Notes under the pieces: model-generated
The model's input: the letters and a program-made list of their open reading frames with translations, nothing else
Told to the model about the DNA's origin: nothing
The model's database searches: none
Position numbers and translations under genes: made by a program
Shown here: positions 14,656 to 23,529 of the stretch, piece after piece
Position numbering within the stretch: the stretch's first letter is position 1
Layout of the letters: every line of letters starts with the position of its first letter
Origin: JAMCRM01 sp041685075
GTDB lineage: Bacteria; Acidobacteriota; Terriglobia; Bryobacterales; Bryobacteraceae
NCBI GenBank assembly: GCA_041685075.1
Contig: JAWLGN010000041.1
Span: 1 to 26,837, forward strand
DNA length: 26,837 nt
Direction of reading: 5' to 3'

Positions 14656-16604
14656 ATTCTACGTGCTACCAGCATGGTCATATCGTCCTGCAACTCGCCC
14701 GCGCCGGTCCACTCTCGCACGGCTTCCACCACGCGGGCGATGATCTCGTCGTTCGAAGTGGCGGCGTGCTTCACCAGCAGTTCCGTGAGTCGCTCGTCGC
14801 CGAACATTTCGCCGTATTCGTTTTCGGGCTCCACGATGCCGTCGGTGTAGGCCACCAGCAGGTCGCCTGCGGCGAGCCGGATCTTCTGTTCCTCGTACTC
14901 GGCGAAGGGGAAGGCGCCCACCACGGTGCCGGTGACCTCCAGCAATTGCGGCTGGCCGCCGCGCACCAGGATGGGCGGCAGGTGGCCGGCGTTGGTGTAG
15001 GTAAGGGTGCTGCTTTCGTCGTCGTACATCCCGAAGTAGAAGGTGGCGTACTTCTCCGGCGAGGTGTTGGCGTAGAGCTGGGTGTTGAGCCGCGCTACCA
15101 GGCGCGCGGCCGAGTGCTGCGCGCGCCCCCCGCCGTTGCCCGCCGCCGCGGCCACCGGCAGCCCCGCGGAGAGCTGCGTGCGCATGGTGGACTGGATGGC
15201 CGCCATCAGCAGCGCCGCCGAGATGCCCTTGCCCGCCACGTCGCCGATGGCGAAGGCCAGGGTGGAATCGCTCAGGTGAATGAAGTCGTAGTAGTCGCCC
15301 GAAACCATGCGCGCGGGATGGCAGACTCCGGTAAGCTGCAGGGTGCGGAGGGCGGGAACGTTCTTGGGGAAGAGCTGGCCCTGCACCTCCCGGGCGATCT
15401 CCAGTTCCGATTGCAGGCGCTCCTTCTCCTTGGCCACCACGATGAGGCGCTCGAGATTGGCCGTCATGGTGTTGAAGGAGGTCCCCAGGGCGCCCAACTG
15501 GTCCTTGCCGCGCACCGGAATGCGGTGGGAGAAATCGCCCTGCATCACGCGCTGGGTGCCTTCGTAGAGTTCGTGCACCGCGGAGGTGATGGTGCGGGTG
15601 ATCGAGATCCCTACCACCAGGGAGATCAGCTCCACCAGCAGGAACAAACCCGATACCGTGAGGAAGGCCACCCAGATGATCTGCCCCCACTCCATCTTTT
15701 CGCCGATCACGTTATGTCCGAAGACCAGTCGCAGCACGGCCGAGAGGCGGGTGTTGACCAGCAGAACGGCGCTTTCCGTTGCGCCCGGGCGATGCCAGTC
15801 TCCCAGCGGTATGGGGTAGTAGCCGGTGACCTCGATATCGGCGCGGTTGTACGGCGGCGGAACCTGGTTGAAGGAGCGCCGGGTGTCCTCGTTCTTGCGC
15901 GAGCCGGTCGAGGCCGGCGGATCGCCGGTCAGAACCCGGATGGAAACCGTGCCCAGCCCGGGGATCATGCCGCTCAGAAACTCGCGGCTGAGATAGGAAG
16001 CCAGGATCACTTCGGTGCCGCTGTGGACCGCGCGCGCCCAACTGTAGAGCCGCCCGTCGCGCACCAGTATCCCGTGGGTGTCCTGCCATCCCGCGGGCGC
16101 GGAGGTGAGGTCGGATTCCGGCGGGACTCGCAACTCCTCATCATCGAGGATCAGGATTTCGATATCCGGAAAGGACGTACTCAGGTGCGGCAGCATGCCG
16201 CGGACGAAATCCGCCCTGCGCGCAGCGGGCGCCCGCGCCAGCGCTTCGGCGGGACGCCGCAGTGCGGCGGTGCGGCGGTTCAACTCCGAGTTGACCAGGT
16301 ACCCGGCGATCTGGCCGGTGATGCCGTAGGTGGTGACCGAGACCAGCGCCACCAGCAGCACAATGGGCACCACCGCGATAAACAGGTAGGCCAGGACCAG
16401 GCGGTTACGCAGCCGCCACATGAGCCGCCGCGACGCCCGCACCGCCGCCACCATGCCGAGTGCATAGACCACCAGGCCCAGCACCAGGGAAAACCATCCC
16501 GGCATGGCCAGCCGCGCCGCCAGGTAGAGCAGCAACGCGCCGAGGAACGCCTTTTCCACACGTCCGAGGCGGCGGGCCCAGGTCTCTAGACGCGGAGCGA
16601 TCAT
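14652..16604 (-). CDS. Membrane HAMP-domain PP2C/SpoIIE-type serine phosphatase
   Basis: A 650-residue sensor phosphatase. Hydrophobic segments lie at about 19-33, 37-55 and 69-92. An extracytoplasmic region follows (about 95-305), then a membrane segment at about 309-333, HAMP (about 334-386, with GDFSHRIPVRGKDQLGAL) and a helical linker ending EIAREVQGQLFP. The C-terminal PP2C/SpoIIE domain shows SGDYYDF (435-441), FAIGDVAGKGISAALLM, YTNAGHLPP, VAYTDGIVEPEN and LQDDMTMLVARR, including the metal-binding aspartates. Such proteins dephosphorylate anti-sigma-factor antagonists or similar partners. None is encoded nearby, so the target is unknown. An AGGA directly abuts the ATG and is poorly spaced. 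It overlaps nnr by four bases. Confidence 0.94.
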   Translation of the reverse strand: MIAPRLETWARRLGRVEKAFLGALLLYLAARLAMPGWFSLVLGLVVYALGMVAAVRASRRLMWRLRNRLVLAYLFIAVVPIVLLVALVSVTTYGITGQIAGYLVNSELNRRTAALRRPAEALARAPAARRADFVRGMLPHLSTSFPDIEILILDDEELRVPPESDLTSAPAGWQDTHGILVRDGRLYSWARAVHSGTEVILASYLSREFLSGMIPGLGTVSIRVLTGDPPASTGSRKNEDTRRSFNQVPPPYNRADIEVTGYYPIPLGDWHRPGATESAVLLVNTRLSAVLRLVFGHNVIGEKMEWGQIIWVAFLTVSGLFLLVELISLVVGISITRTITSAVHELYEGTQRVMQGDFSHRIPVRGKDQLGALGTSFNTMTANLERLIVVAKEKERLQSELEIAREVQGQLFPKNVPALRTLQLTGVCHPARMVSGDYYDFIHLSDSTLAFAIGDVAGKGISAALLMAAIQSTMRTQLSAGLPVAAAAGNGGGRAQHSAARLVARLNTQLYANTSPEKYATFYFGMYDDESSTLTYTNAGHLPPILVRGGQPQLLEVTGTVVGAFPFAEYEEQKIRLAAGDLLVAYTDGIVEPENEYGEMFGDERLTELLVKHAATSNDEIIARVVEAVREWTGAGELQDDMTMLVARRI

Positions 16605-16693
16605 TCCTGACTATCTTAACGCGCGCGCTTACACTTCACGCCAGGATCAGCAGGTAAGCCCGCCCTGGGGCTAGACCGCGCCTCGTGTGGGCT

Positions 16694-17497
16694 TTACGTC
16701 GTCCCTTGCGGCGCCTGCGGGTTGCGGGTGGTGGCAATCGCCGGGGTTTCCAGCTCCGGTTGCAGGGCGTGGGCCAGCAGGTCGGTTTTCAGGATCTCGA
16801 AGGCCGTCTTGGGGTCGTCGGCGTAGCGGAAGAGCTGCAGATCGTCCGGGCTGATGGTGCCGTGGCGTACCAGGGCGTCGAAGTTGACCACCTCTTTCCA
16901 ATACTTCGACCCGTAGAGCAGGATGGTGATCTTCTTGGCCAGCTTCTGGGTCTGGACCAGAGTGAGGGCCTCCATCAGCTCGTCCATGGTGCCGAACCCG
17001 CCGGGAAAGGCCACCAGCGCCTTCGACAGGTACGCAAACCAGAACTTGCGCATGAAGAAGTAGTGGAACTCGAAGCACAGCTCGGGCGTGATGTAGGGGT
17101 TAGGGAACTGCTCGAAAGGCAGCCCGATGTTCAGCCCGATAGTCTTGCCCCCAGCTTCCATGGCCCCGCGGTTGGCCGCCTCCATGATGCCCGGGCCGCC
17201 GCCGGAACAGACTACGAACCGGTGGGTGCTGTTGGTGAACTGATCCGCCCACTGGGTGAGCAAACGGGCCAGTTCGCGGGCGCCCTGGTAATACTCCCCC
17301 AGGGGACCGTCTTCTGTGATGCGGGCGGAGCCGAAAAACACCACCGTGTCCCGGACCTTCTGCTGGCGGAAATGCGAGAGCGGCTCCAGGTACTCCGCCA
17401 GAATGCGCAGAGGACGCGCATCGGGGCTATGCAAAAACGGCTCGTTCAAATAAGCTACCGGTTGGCGCGGCTCACACCGGCTCACGTGCTTCGGCAT
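16694..17497 (-). CDS. LOG-family (TIGR00730-type) Rossmann-fold nucleotide hydrolase
   Basis: A 267-residue protein with the two signatures of the LOG/lysine-decarboxylase-like family: CSGGGPGIMEAANRGA and PGGFGTMDELMEALTLVQT, the PGGxGTxxE phosphoribohydrolase motif. Characterised relatives cleave nucleoside 5'-monophosphates to a free base and ribose 5-phosphate, including cytokinin precursors and purine or pyrimidine nucleotides. Older annotation as lysine decarboxylase is not supported. FMRKFWFAY in mid-protein matches the longer bacterial subgroup. The ATG at 17497 is preferred to a TTG three codons upstream because GGAGGG then has useful spacing. It overlaps lpxD by 26 bases, so the two are co-translated. 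Confidence 0.9.
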   Translation of the reverse strand: MPKHVSRCEPRQPVAYLNEPFLHSPDARPLRILAEYLEPLSHFRQQKVRDTVVFFGSARITEDGPLGEYYQGARELARLLTQWADQFTNSTHRFVVCSGGGPGIMEAANRGAMEAGGKTIGLNIGLPFEQFPNPYITPELCFEFHYFFMRKFWFAYLSKALVAFPGGFGTMDELMEALTLVQTQKLAKKITILLYGSKYWKEVVNFDALVRHGTISPDDLQLFRYADDPKTAFEILKTDLLAHALQPELETPAIATTRNPQAPQGTT

Positions 17498-18506
17498 CCT
17501 TTTCAAATCCCTCCACTTTCTTCTTCAACTCGCGTACCGTCTTCAGTAACTCGGGCAGCTTGCGAAAAGCGGTCACCGCCCGCAGCCATTCGGCGGCGTC
17601 GAAAGCGGGGGAACCGGAGATGCGGGCGCCCGGCGGCACGTCGCCGCCGATGCCGCTCTGGGCGTAGACCACCGCGCCATCGTGCACGGTGAGATGCCCG
17701 GAGACCCCCACCTGGCCGGCGAGCAGGACGTCCTTCTCCAGGATGGAACTTCCCGCCAGCCCCGTCTGCGCGCAGATGATGTTGTCCTCCCCCACCACGC
17801 AGGCGTGGCCCACCTGCACCAGGCTGTCGATCTTGGCGCCGCGCCGCACCCGGGTTTCCCCGATGGTGGCGCGGTCTACGTTGCTGAGGCTCTGCACCTC
17901 CACGTCATCCTCAATCACCGTGATGCCCGATTGCACAATCTTGTAGTGGGTGCCGTCGGCGCGCTTGGCGAAGCCGAAGCCGTCGCCCCCCACCACCGCG
18001 CCGTTCTGGAGAATGACGCGGTTGCCAATGCGGCAGTACTCCCGCACCGCGGCGTGGGAATGGGCGGTGAAGTCGTCGCCAATCTCGGCGCCCTCGTAGA
18101 TCACCACGTGGGGATGGATGACGGCGTTGCGGCCGATGCGCACGCGCTCTCCGATAACGGCGAAGGGGCCGATGGAGGCGCACTCCCCGATCTCGGCCGA
18201 AGGCGCTACAGAGGCCAGCGGGTGAATTCCCGGGGCCGGCCGCGGCGGCTGGTAGAACAGCTCCACGGCGCGCGCGAAGTCCAGGTACGGGTTCGAAGAT
18301 ACCAGGCAGGCCATGCCCTCCACGGGCGCCGCGATCAGGACGGCGCCGGCGCGCGTCTGCTTCAGCTTGTGGGCATACTTGGGGTTGGCCAGAAAAGTGA
18401 GGTCACTCGGGCCGGCATGCTCCATCCCGGCTACGCCGCCGATTTCGATGTCCGGGTCGCCGGAGAGTTGGCACCCCAGCGCGCGGGCGATGTCACCGAG
18501 CTTCAT
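17472..18506 (-). CDS. lpxD: UDP-3-O-(3-hydroxyacyl)glucosamine N-acyltransferase LpxD
   Basis: Adds the second hydroxyacyl chain to UDP-3-O-acyl-glucosamine from acyl-ACP, the third step of lipid A synthesis. The 344-residue length is typical. The N-terminal uridine-binding domain (about 1-100) shows GDPDIEIGGVAGMEHAGPSD and LTFLANPKYAHKL. A long left-handed beta helix of hexapeptide repeats runs from about 105 to 310, with VGGDGFGFA and the catalytic histidine in SLVQVGHACVV. A short charged C-terminal helix follows. The ATG at 18506 matches the family N-terminus MKLGDIARALG, although its ribosome site is weak. The larger open frame upstream enters the neighbouring protease gene and is not used. 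The lpxA, fabZ and lpxB genes are not in the window. Confidence 0.96.
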   Translation of the reverse strand: MKLGDIARALGCQLSGDPDIEIGGVAGMEHAGPSDLTFLANPKYAHKLKQTRAGAVLIAAPVEGMACLVSSNPYLDFARAVELFYQPPRPAPGIHPLASVAPSAEIGECASIGPFAVIGERVRIGRNAVIHPHVVIYEGAEIGDDFTAHSHAAVREYCRIGNRVILQNGAVVGGDGFGFAKRADGTHYKIVQSGITVIEDDVEVQSLSNVDRATIGETRVRRGAKIDSLVQVGHACVVGEDNIICAQTGLAGSSILEKDVLLAGQVGVSGHLTVHDGAVVYAQSGIGGDVPPGARISGSPAFDAAEWLRAVTAFRKLPELLKTVRELKKKVEGFEKDAEAREPV

Positions 18507-18577
18507 TACTACCAGGGTAACAAAACGGGCGCGCCGGACCGTCCGGGGATGCGCGCCGGATCGGGCCGGGGATCCCC

Positions 18578-19699
18578 TCAGGCGGTGCGGGTCTGCAAGT
18601 ATTTGGCCACCTGGCGTTGGGAAAGCACGCCGTCGACGCGCCCGCCGGAGACCACCGGCAACTGGGTCACTTCGTCGCGGGCCATCTTTTCGAGCGCCAC
18701 GGTGACGGGGGTATCGGGGCCCACGGCGCGCTCCTCGTCGATGGGGCTGACAATGTCGTTGAGGGTGGTGTAGGGCCAGCGGGCGCGGTCGATTCCCTGC
18801 AACTCGCGCGAGCCCACCAGCCCGGCCAACTGGCCGTTGGTCTCCACCAGGAAACAGCGCCGCTCGGTGTGCATCAGGATCTCGCCTACGAAGTCCTGCA
18901 GGCTGGTGTAGCCGTCCACGGTGGGGCAGTCGCGCGCCATAATGTCGCTCACCCGTACGCCTTCGAGCGCCCGCATCACGGTGGCCTGCGCGCGGCTCTG
19001 GCCGGCCACCTGGAAGAGGAACCAGCCGATCAGCGAGATCCATAGCCCGCCCACCAGTCCGGCCGAGAGGAACTCGAAGATGCCCCAGGCGATGAACACC
19101 ATCCCCACCACCTGTCCCACGCGCGCCGCCTGCCGGTGGGAGCCGTGGTTATCGCCGGTTCTCCACCAGATCAGGGCGCGCAGAATGCGTCCGCCGTCGA
19201 GCGGGTATCCGGGGATCAGATTGAAGATAGCCAGCAGGACATTGATGTAGCCCAGCCACACCAGCATGGCCAGCAGCGGGGTGGCCTCCCCGCCGGGCGG
19301 CGACCAGCCCAATAGAAAAGCCGCCGCCAGCGCGCCCACCCCGATCGAAAGGCTGGTGATCGGCCCTACCACCGCGATCCAGAATTCGCTGCGCGCCGTC
19401 TCCGAGCCGCTCTCGATCTGCGCCACGCCGCCCAGCGCGAAGAGCGTGATCGAGCGTACCCCCAGGCCGTAGGACTTGGCCACCAGCGAATGCGCCAGCT
19501 CGTGCAGCAGGAGCGAGACAAAGAACAGCAGGCCCGTAAGCGCCGCCAGGGCCCATACCACCGTGGGGCTCCACTCCGGATCGGCCGCCTGGAAATAGCT
19601 GCCTAAAAGGAATACGATCAGCAGCGCGATCAGAAACCAACTGGCGTGCAGCCCTATCTCGATGCCGAACACCCTGCCCAGTCTGATGTGCGTTCGCAT
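18578..19699 (-). CDS. Site-2-type intramembrane metalloprotease (M50) with two CBS domains
   Basis: A 373-residue membrane protease of the SpoIVFB-like M50B group. Several hydrophobic segments lie in the first 225 residues. The zinc site is HELAH at 66-70, with the third ligand in NLIPGYPLDGGR (N160, D168). Two CBS domains follow at about 246-300 and 310-370 (VSDIMARDCPTVDG, DIVSPIDEERAVG), which in relatives bind adenine nucleotides and tie proteolysis to energy state. Likely substrates are membrane-anchored regulators, but none can be named. The ATG at 19699 opens MRTHIRLGRVFGIEIGLHAS, the usual family start. The ribosome site is weak. It is divergent from the barrel operon and lies 71 bases before lpxD on the same strand. 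Confidence 0.94.
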   Translation of the reverse strand: MRTHIRLGRVFGIEIGLHASWFLIALLIVFLLGSYFQAADPEWSPTVVWALAALTGLLFFVSLLLHELAHSLVAKSYGLGVRSITLFALGGVAQIESGSETARSEFWIAVVGPITSLSIGVGALAAAFLLGWSPPGGEATPLLAMLVWLGYINVLLAIFNLIPGYPLDGGRILRALIWWRTGDNHGSHRQAARVGQVVGMVFIAWGIFEFLSAGLVGGLWISLIGWFLFQVAGQSRAQATVMRALEGVRVSDIMARDCPTVDGYTSLQDFVGEILMHTERRCFLVETNGQLAGLVGSRELQGIDRARWPYTTLNDIVSPIDEERAVGPDTPVTVALEKMARDEVTQLPVVSGGRVDGVLSQRQVAKYLQTRTA

Positions 19700-19766
19700 G
19701 GCCTGCCCGTAAGAAACCGAGCAATCGCCATGCCGCAGCGGCGAGGCCGCCACCGCCGCCGGCGGT

Positions 19767-19796
19767 TTGGGCGCAGCCGTACCGGGTTGTTACACT
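19767..19796 (+). promoter_or_regulatory. Weak candidate promoter of the barrel/VWFA operon
   Basis: TTGGGC (19767-19772) and TACACT (19791-19796) are 18 bases apart. The -10 matches four of six positions and the -35 only three. Transcription would begin within about five bases of the ATG at 19806, which has no Shine-Dalgarno, so the mRNA may be nearly leaderless. Confidence 0.25.
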
Positions 19797-19805
19797 CGAC
19801 TATAT

Positions 19806-22610
19806 ATGCGGGGATTCCGGTACGGAGCGGCGGTGTGCCTGTGGGTGTGGGCGGCCGCCTGGGCGCAGGACGCTCCGCCGGGGGAGCTGGAGCGAGCCGT
19901 CGAGGAGTTCCGTACCCGGACGCGCGAATTGGGCATCCGGCCGGACAGCCCGCCCCGGGCGGCCCGGCAACGCTCCACGCTGCGCGACTGGCACGGGCGT
20001 ATCTACGAGAACCTGCGCAACGACGCGCTCGATGCCGTGCCGCACGAAATCCGGCAGCGCGGCGGCGATAAATCCCTGCTGCGGCGCAACCAGTTCGGCT
20101 TCAACGTGGCCGGCCCGCTGCGGGTGCCCGGACTGCCCAGCCGCAGCACCTTTTTCTCCGTCTCCTATGAAGGGCTCCGGCAGCGCACCTCCCGAACCTA
20201 CCTGCGCACCATCCCCACCGTACCGGAACGCACGGGCGATTTTTCCCAGGTCGTGGACCAGGCCGGCAACCTGCTGCCCATCTACGATCCCGATGCCACC
20301 CGCGAGAACCCTTCCTACGATCCGGAACGGCCGATATCGTCCGACAACCTTCAGTACCAGCGCGATCCGTTCCCGGGCAACGTCATCCCCGCCTCCCGCC
20401 TCGATCCCGTGGCCCGGCGCGCGCTGGAACACTATCCCCACCCGAACACCAACGTGGGTCCCTTCTTCCGCAACAACCTGTTTATCAACGCTCCCGAAAC
20501 CAACACCGCCAACGGCATGATCGGCAAGCTGGAACAGTCCATCCGGGACCGCCACCGCGTGAGCCTGGACCTGGCGTTCTCGAACGGCTTCCTGGGAGCG
20601 GCGCGCTGGTTTCCCACTCCGGCCAACCCCGGGGCGGCCGACCGCCGCTCCAGTTCCCGCCGCGCCGGCCTGGAGCACGTCTTCACCGCCACGTCCCGCA
20701 CCGTCAACACCCTCAACTTCGAGGTGAGTTCCGATACCACCGAGAACGGCAGCGAGGAAGACCGCTTGGACTATGAGGCGCTGCTGGGGCTGGCGGGCAT
20801 CGGGGGCGAATCGTTTCCCGTGTTCAACCTGGACGGCTACCTGGGGATGGGGCGCTCCTACCCGGTGTCGCGCAGCGCGCGCACCACCTGGTGGTTTTCC
20901 GAGGCCCTTTCCACCCGCCGCGGCGGGCACAACCTGCGGTTCAGTACGTCCTACGCTCATTACCAGGTGAATGCCTACTGGCCTGCCTATCCCAGCGGCC
21001 GCTTGAGCTTTTCCCCCGGCCTCACCAGCCTGCCGGGCATTGTGAACACGGGCCACGGTTTCGCCAGCTTTCTGTTGGGGCTGGCGGACTACGGGGAGCG
21101 CAGCGTGGTGCCGGCGCCTTCCTACTTCCGCCGCGGCATCCTGGCGGCGGCGGTGCGGGACCGTTACGAAGTGCGCAAGGGACTGGTGGTGAGCGCGGGC
21201 TTCAACCTGGAGCGCAGCGGGCCGCGCATCGAGAAGTACGACCGGCAGAGCACCGTGGACCTGTCGGTCGTCAACCCGGAAACCGGGCGGCGCGGCGCGC
21301 TGGTGGCGGCCGGGCGCGGCGGCTACGGGCGCGGCTTCCAGCCCACCCAGTGGCTCCTGGAACCGAACGTCAGCGTGGCATGGAACCCGCGCGGCGATGC
21401 CGGGAGCGTGGTGCGGCTCTCCTTTGCGCGCAGCTATTCCGCCATCTCCATTTACACCAGCCAGTGGGGCACCCAGGGCTTCAGCGCCTACCCCACTTAC
21501 ATCTCGCCCAACGTGCAACTGGAGCCCGCCGTGGTGCTCTCCCAGGGACTGCCGCCGCTGGGCGGCCCGCTGCCGAACCTGGATCCCGGCGCGGCCGACA
21601 ACACGTCGGCCGACCTGGTGGACATGTCGCGCCGCGTGCCCACCTATCAATCCGCCTCGCTCAGCCTGGAGCGGCGCCTCCCGGGCGAGGTGATCGTGAC
21701 CGTGGGGGCCTCCTATGCAGGCGGCAAGAACCTGCTGGTGGGCAACAGCGCCGCCAACCCGAACGCCATTCATCCGGATGCGCTGCGCTTCCGCGACCTG
21801 CTCAACGACGAGGAGTTCAACCGCTCTCTGCGGCCCTACCCGCAGTACAAGGGCTTCGACGTGGGCGGCTTGTGGCCGGGCGGCCGCTACCACCGCAACG
21901 CCGGCTGGCTGCGGGTGGACAAGCGCGCCTCCGCCGGTTTGACCGTGAGCGCCTCCTGGGAGATCTCCCACCAGATGGACGACTACTCGGGCCCTTACGG
22001 CAAGCAGGACTTCTTCCGCCGCGAGAACGAGTGGTCGCGGACCGCCGGCTCGAGGCCCCAGTACATGCAGCTCAGCTACGTTTATGAGCTGCCCTTCGGC
22101 GGAAGCGGGCCGCTGATGCGCTTCGAGGACTGGCGCCGCCACCTGGTGGAGGGCTGGTCGATTCTCGGCACGGCATCGCGCTCGAGCGGCGCCCCGCTCT
22201 ACCTGCGCCCGCAATTCAACAACACCGGCGGCGTGATTCAGGGGTTGCGGGTGAATCCCGTGCCGGGCGTGGACCCGCGCGTGAAAGACCAGGGGCCCGA
22301 GCTGTGGTTCAACCCCGCGGCCTTCGACCAGCCGCCCGACTTCACCCTGGGGACCCTCTCCCGGACCCTCAGCTACATCATGAATCCCGGTTACCAGAAC
22401 TACGACATCAGCTTGAGCAAGCGCATCCCGCTGGCGGCGGACCGCACCCTGGAGTTCACCGCCTCCGGTTTCAACTTCATCAACCACGCCAACTGGAACA
22501 ATCCCGATAACGTGATCGGTCCGGCGTCGGCGCCCAACGTGAACGCGGGGAAGATCATCGGGTCCTACGGCGGCCGGGTGGTACAACTCGGACTGAGGCT
22601 GAGCTTTTGA
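19806..22610 (+). CDS. Oar-like TonB-receptor-type outer membrane beta-barrel, apparently lacking plug domain
   Basis: A 934-residue outer membrane protein. The N-terminus MRGFRYGAAVCLWVWAAAWA is a signal peptide with cleavage likely after AWA. In Oar-like acidobacterial receptors a carboxypeptidase-regulatory-like domain and a plug precede a conserved segment of the type FHGSLYEYLRNDALDA. Here the matching WHGRIYENLRNDALDA begins about residue 60, after only a short charged helix (ELERAVEEFRTRTRELGI), so about 200 or more usual residues are absent. The barrel continues with NQFGFNVAGPLR, FFSVSYEGLRQR and TIPTVPERTGDFSQ. It ends VVQLGLRLSF, a typical terminal strand with C-terminal Phe. It probably passes or binds large substrates, but TonB dependence is doubtful without a plug. 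The stop codon overlaps the TTG start of the VWFA gene. Confidence 0.88.
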   Translation: MRGFRYGAAVCLWVWAAAWAQDAPPGELERAVEEFRTRTRELGIRPDSPPRAARQRSTLRDWHGRIYENLRNDALDAVPHEIRQRGGDKSLLRRNQFGFNVAGPLRVPGLPSRSTFFSVSYEGLRQRTSRTYLRTIPTVPERTGDFSQVVDQAGNLLPIYDPDATRENPSYDPERPISSDNLQYQRDPFPGNVIPASRLDPVARRALEHYPHPNTNVGPFFRNNLFINAPETNTANGMIGKLEQSIRDRHRVSLDLAFSNGFLGAARWFPTPANPGAADRRSSSRRAGLEHVFTATSRTVNTLNFEVSSDTTENGSEEDRLDYEALLGLAGIGGESFPVFNLDGYLGMGRSYPVSRSARTTWWFSEALSTRRGGHNLRFSTSYAHYQVNAYWPAYPSGRLSFSPGLTSLPGIVNTGHGFASFLLGLADYGERSVVPAPSYFRRGILAAAVRDRYEVRKGLVVSAGFNLERSGPRIEKYDRQSTVDLSVVNPETGRRGALVAAGRGGYGRGFQPTQWLLEPNVSVAWNPRGDAGSVVRLSFARSYSAISIYTSQWGTQGFSAYPTYISPNVQLEPAVVLSQGLPPLGGPLPNLDPGAADNTSADLVDMSRRVPTYQSASLSLERRLPGEVIVTVGASYAGGKNLLVGNSAANPNAIHPDALRFRDLLNDEEFNRSLRPYPQYKGFDVGGLWPGGRYHRNAGWLRVDKRASAGLTVSASWEISHQMDDYSGPYGKQDFFRRENEWSRTAGSRPQYMQLSYVYELPFGGSGPLMRFEDWRRHLVEGWSILGTASRSSGAPLYLRPQFNNTGGVIQGLRVNPVPGVDPRVKDQGPELWFNPAAFDQPPDFTLGTLSRTLSYIMNPGYQNYDISLSKRIPLAADRTLEFTASGFNFINHANWNNPDNVIGPASAPNVNAGKIIGSYGGRVVQLGLRLSF

Positions 22611-23524
22611 CGACCGCGTGGCTATTGGCGTTGCTGCTGCTGGCTCCGCCCGGAGCGAAGCACCAGATTCGCGTGCCGGTGTGGGTCGGGGGCGAGCCCG
22701 TGGAGAGCCTGGGGGTGAAAGACCTGACCGTGCGCCTGGGCGATGCCCCTTCCAAGGTGCTGGACGTGCGGGGACCCGGCGACGACTTGATCATCATGGC
22801 GGTGCTGGATTTCACCGGCGACGTGGCCTACGTGGAGCCGGCCAAGGAGGCGCTCATCGCCGGCGTGCGGCGGCTGGGCCCGCGCGCCTGGGTGGGGCTG
22901 CTGCGCGCCCAGGACGGCCTGCGGGTGCTGGTGGATCCGACCGCCGACCGGGAGGCGGTGGCGCAGGCCGTCGCCGCGGTGCCGGCCAGCGGCAAAGCCG
23001 GGCTGCTCGATACCGTCGAGATGGCCGCCCAGATCGGCGATGCCCTGCTGGCCCGCAGCCATGTGCGCCTGGCCCTGCTCTACCTCACCGACAGCGACAT
23101 CCAGAACTACCGCGACGACTACACCAACCCGGTGATCAACCGCAGCGATTCCGGCGACCTCAGCCGGCGCTTCCCCGAGGCGCTGGTGCAGGAGAAGATC
23201 TCGCGGCTGGAGGCCTCGCTCGCCGGCCGCCAATCGCCGCTCTTCATCGTTCACCTGCGCTACTATGGCAATCGCCTCAACGAGGCCTACCGCGACGGTT
23301 TGAAGCGGCTGGCCGAGGTGACCGGGGGCACGGGAATTTTCTGCCGCTCCGACGCCGAGATTCCCGGGGCCGTGGAGCAGGCGCTCGCTGCCATCACCGG
23401 TTCCTATAGCGTGACGGTGGCGCTGCCCGAGCGCCAGCGCCACGACACGTTGCAGGTGCAACTGGAGCACGGCGGCGGCCGCAGCCTGAGCTACCGCACG
23501 CGCTTCGTGCTGAAAGGAAGGTAA
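22607..23524 (+). CDS. VWFA-related acidobacterial-family exported protein (degenerate metal site)
   Basis: A 305-residue protein with an N-terminal signal sequence (MTTAWLLALLLLAPPGA) and a von Willebrand factor A-like domain from about residue 60. IIMAVLDFTGDVAY stands where a metal-dependent adhesion site would read DxSxS, so that motif is altered. LYLTDSDIQNYRDDY and FIVHLRYYGNRLNEAYRDGL are later core strands and helices. GSYSVTVALPE near the end fits the family's C-terminal beta segment. Such proteins are abundant in Acidobacteriota and are thought to mediate extracytoplasmic protein contacts. The specific role is unknown. The TTG start overlaps the barrel stop (TTGA), pointing to coupled translation and a shared job in the envelope. 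Confidence 0.85.
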   Translation: MTTAWLLALLLLAPPGAKHQIRVPVWVGGEPVESLGVKDLTVRLGDAPSKVLDVRGPGDDLIIMAVLDFTGDVAYVEPAKEALIAGVRRLGPRAWVGLLRAQDGLRVLVDPTADREAVAQAVAAVPASGKAGLLDTVEMAAQIGDALLARSHVRLALLYLTDSDIQNYRDDYTNPVINRSDSGDLSRRFPEALVQEKISRLEASLAGRQSPLFIVHLRYYGNRLNEAYRDGLKRLAEVTGGTGIFCRSDAEIPGAVEQALAAITGSYSVTVALPERQRHDTLQVQLEHGGGRSLSYRTRFVLKGR

Positions 23525-23529
23525 GGATT

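Noticed and set aside
13117..14850. A 577-codon plus-strand open frame opposite nnr.
   Set aside because: Composition is typical of an antisense shadow; the minus strand encodes both Nnr domains intact.
18534..18546. CCGGAC-C-GTCCGG inverted repeat upstream of lpxD, sharing half-sites with the repeat near gap.
   Set aside because: The spacing differs from the gap repeat (one-base versus four-base centre after a longer arm), and such GC-rich words are common in this sequence, so a shared operator is not supported.
19800..22586. A 928-codon open frame on the minus strand opposite the barrel gene.
   Set aside because: It mirrors the real gene in a GC-rich genome where stops are rare; the translation is His/Gly/Val/Arg-rich without domains, while the plus strand gives a clear outer membrane protein.
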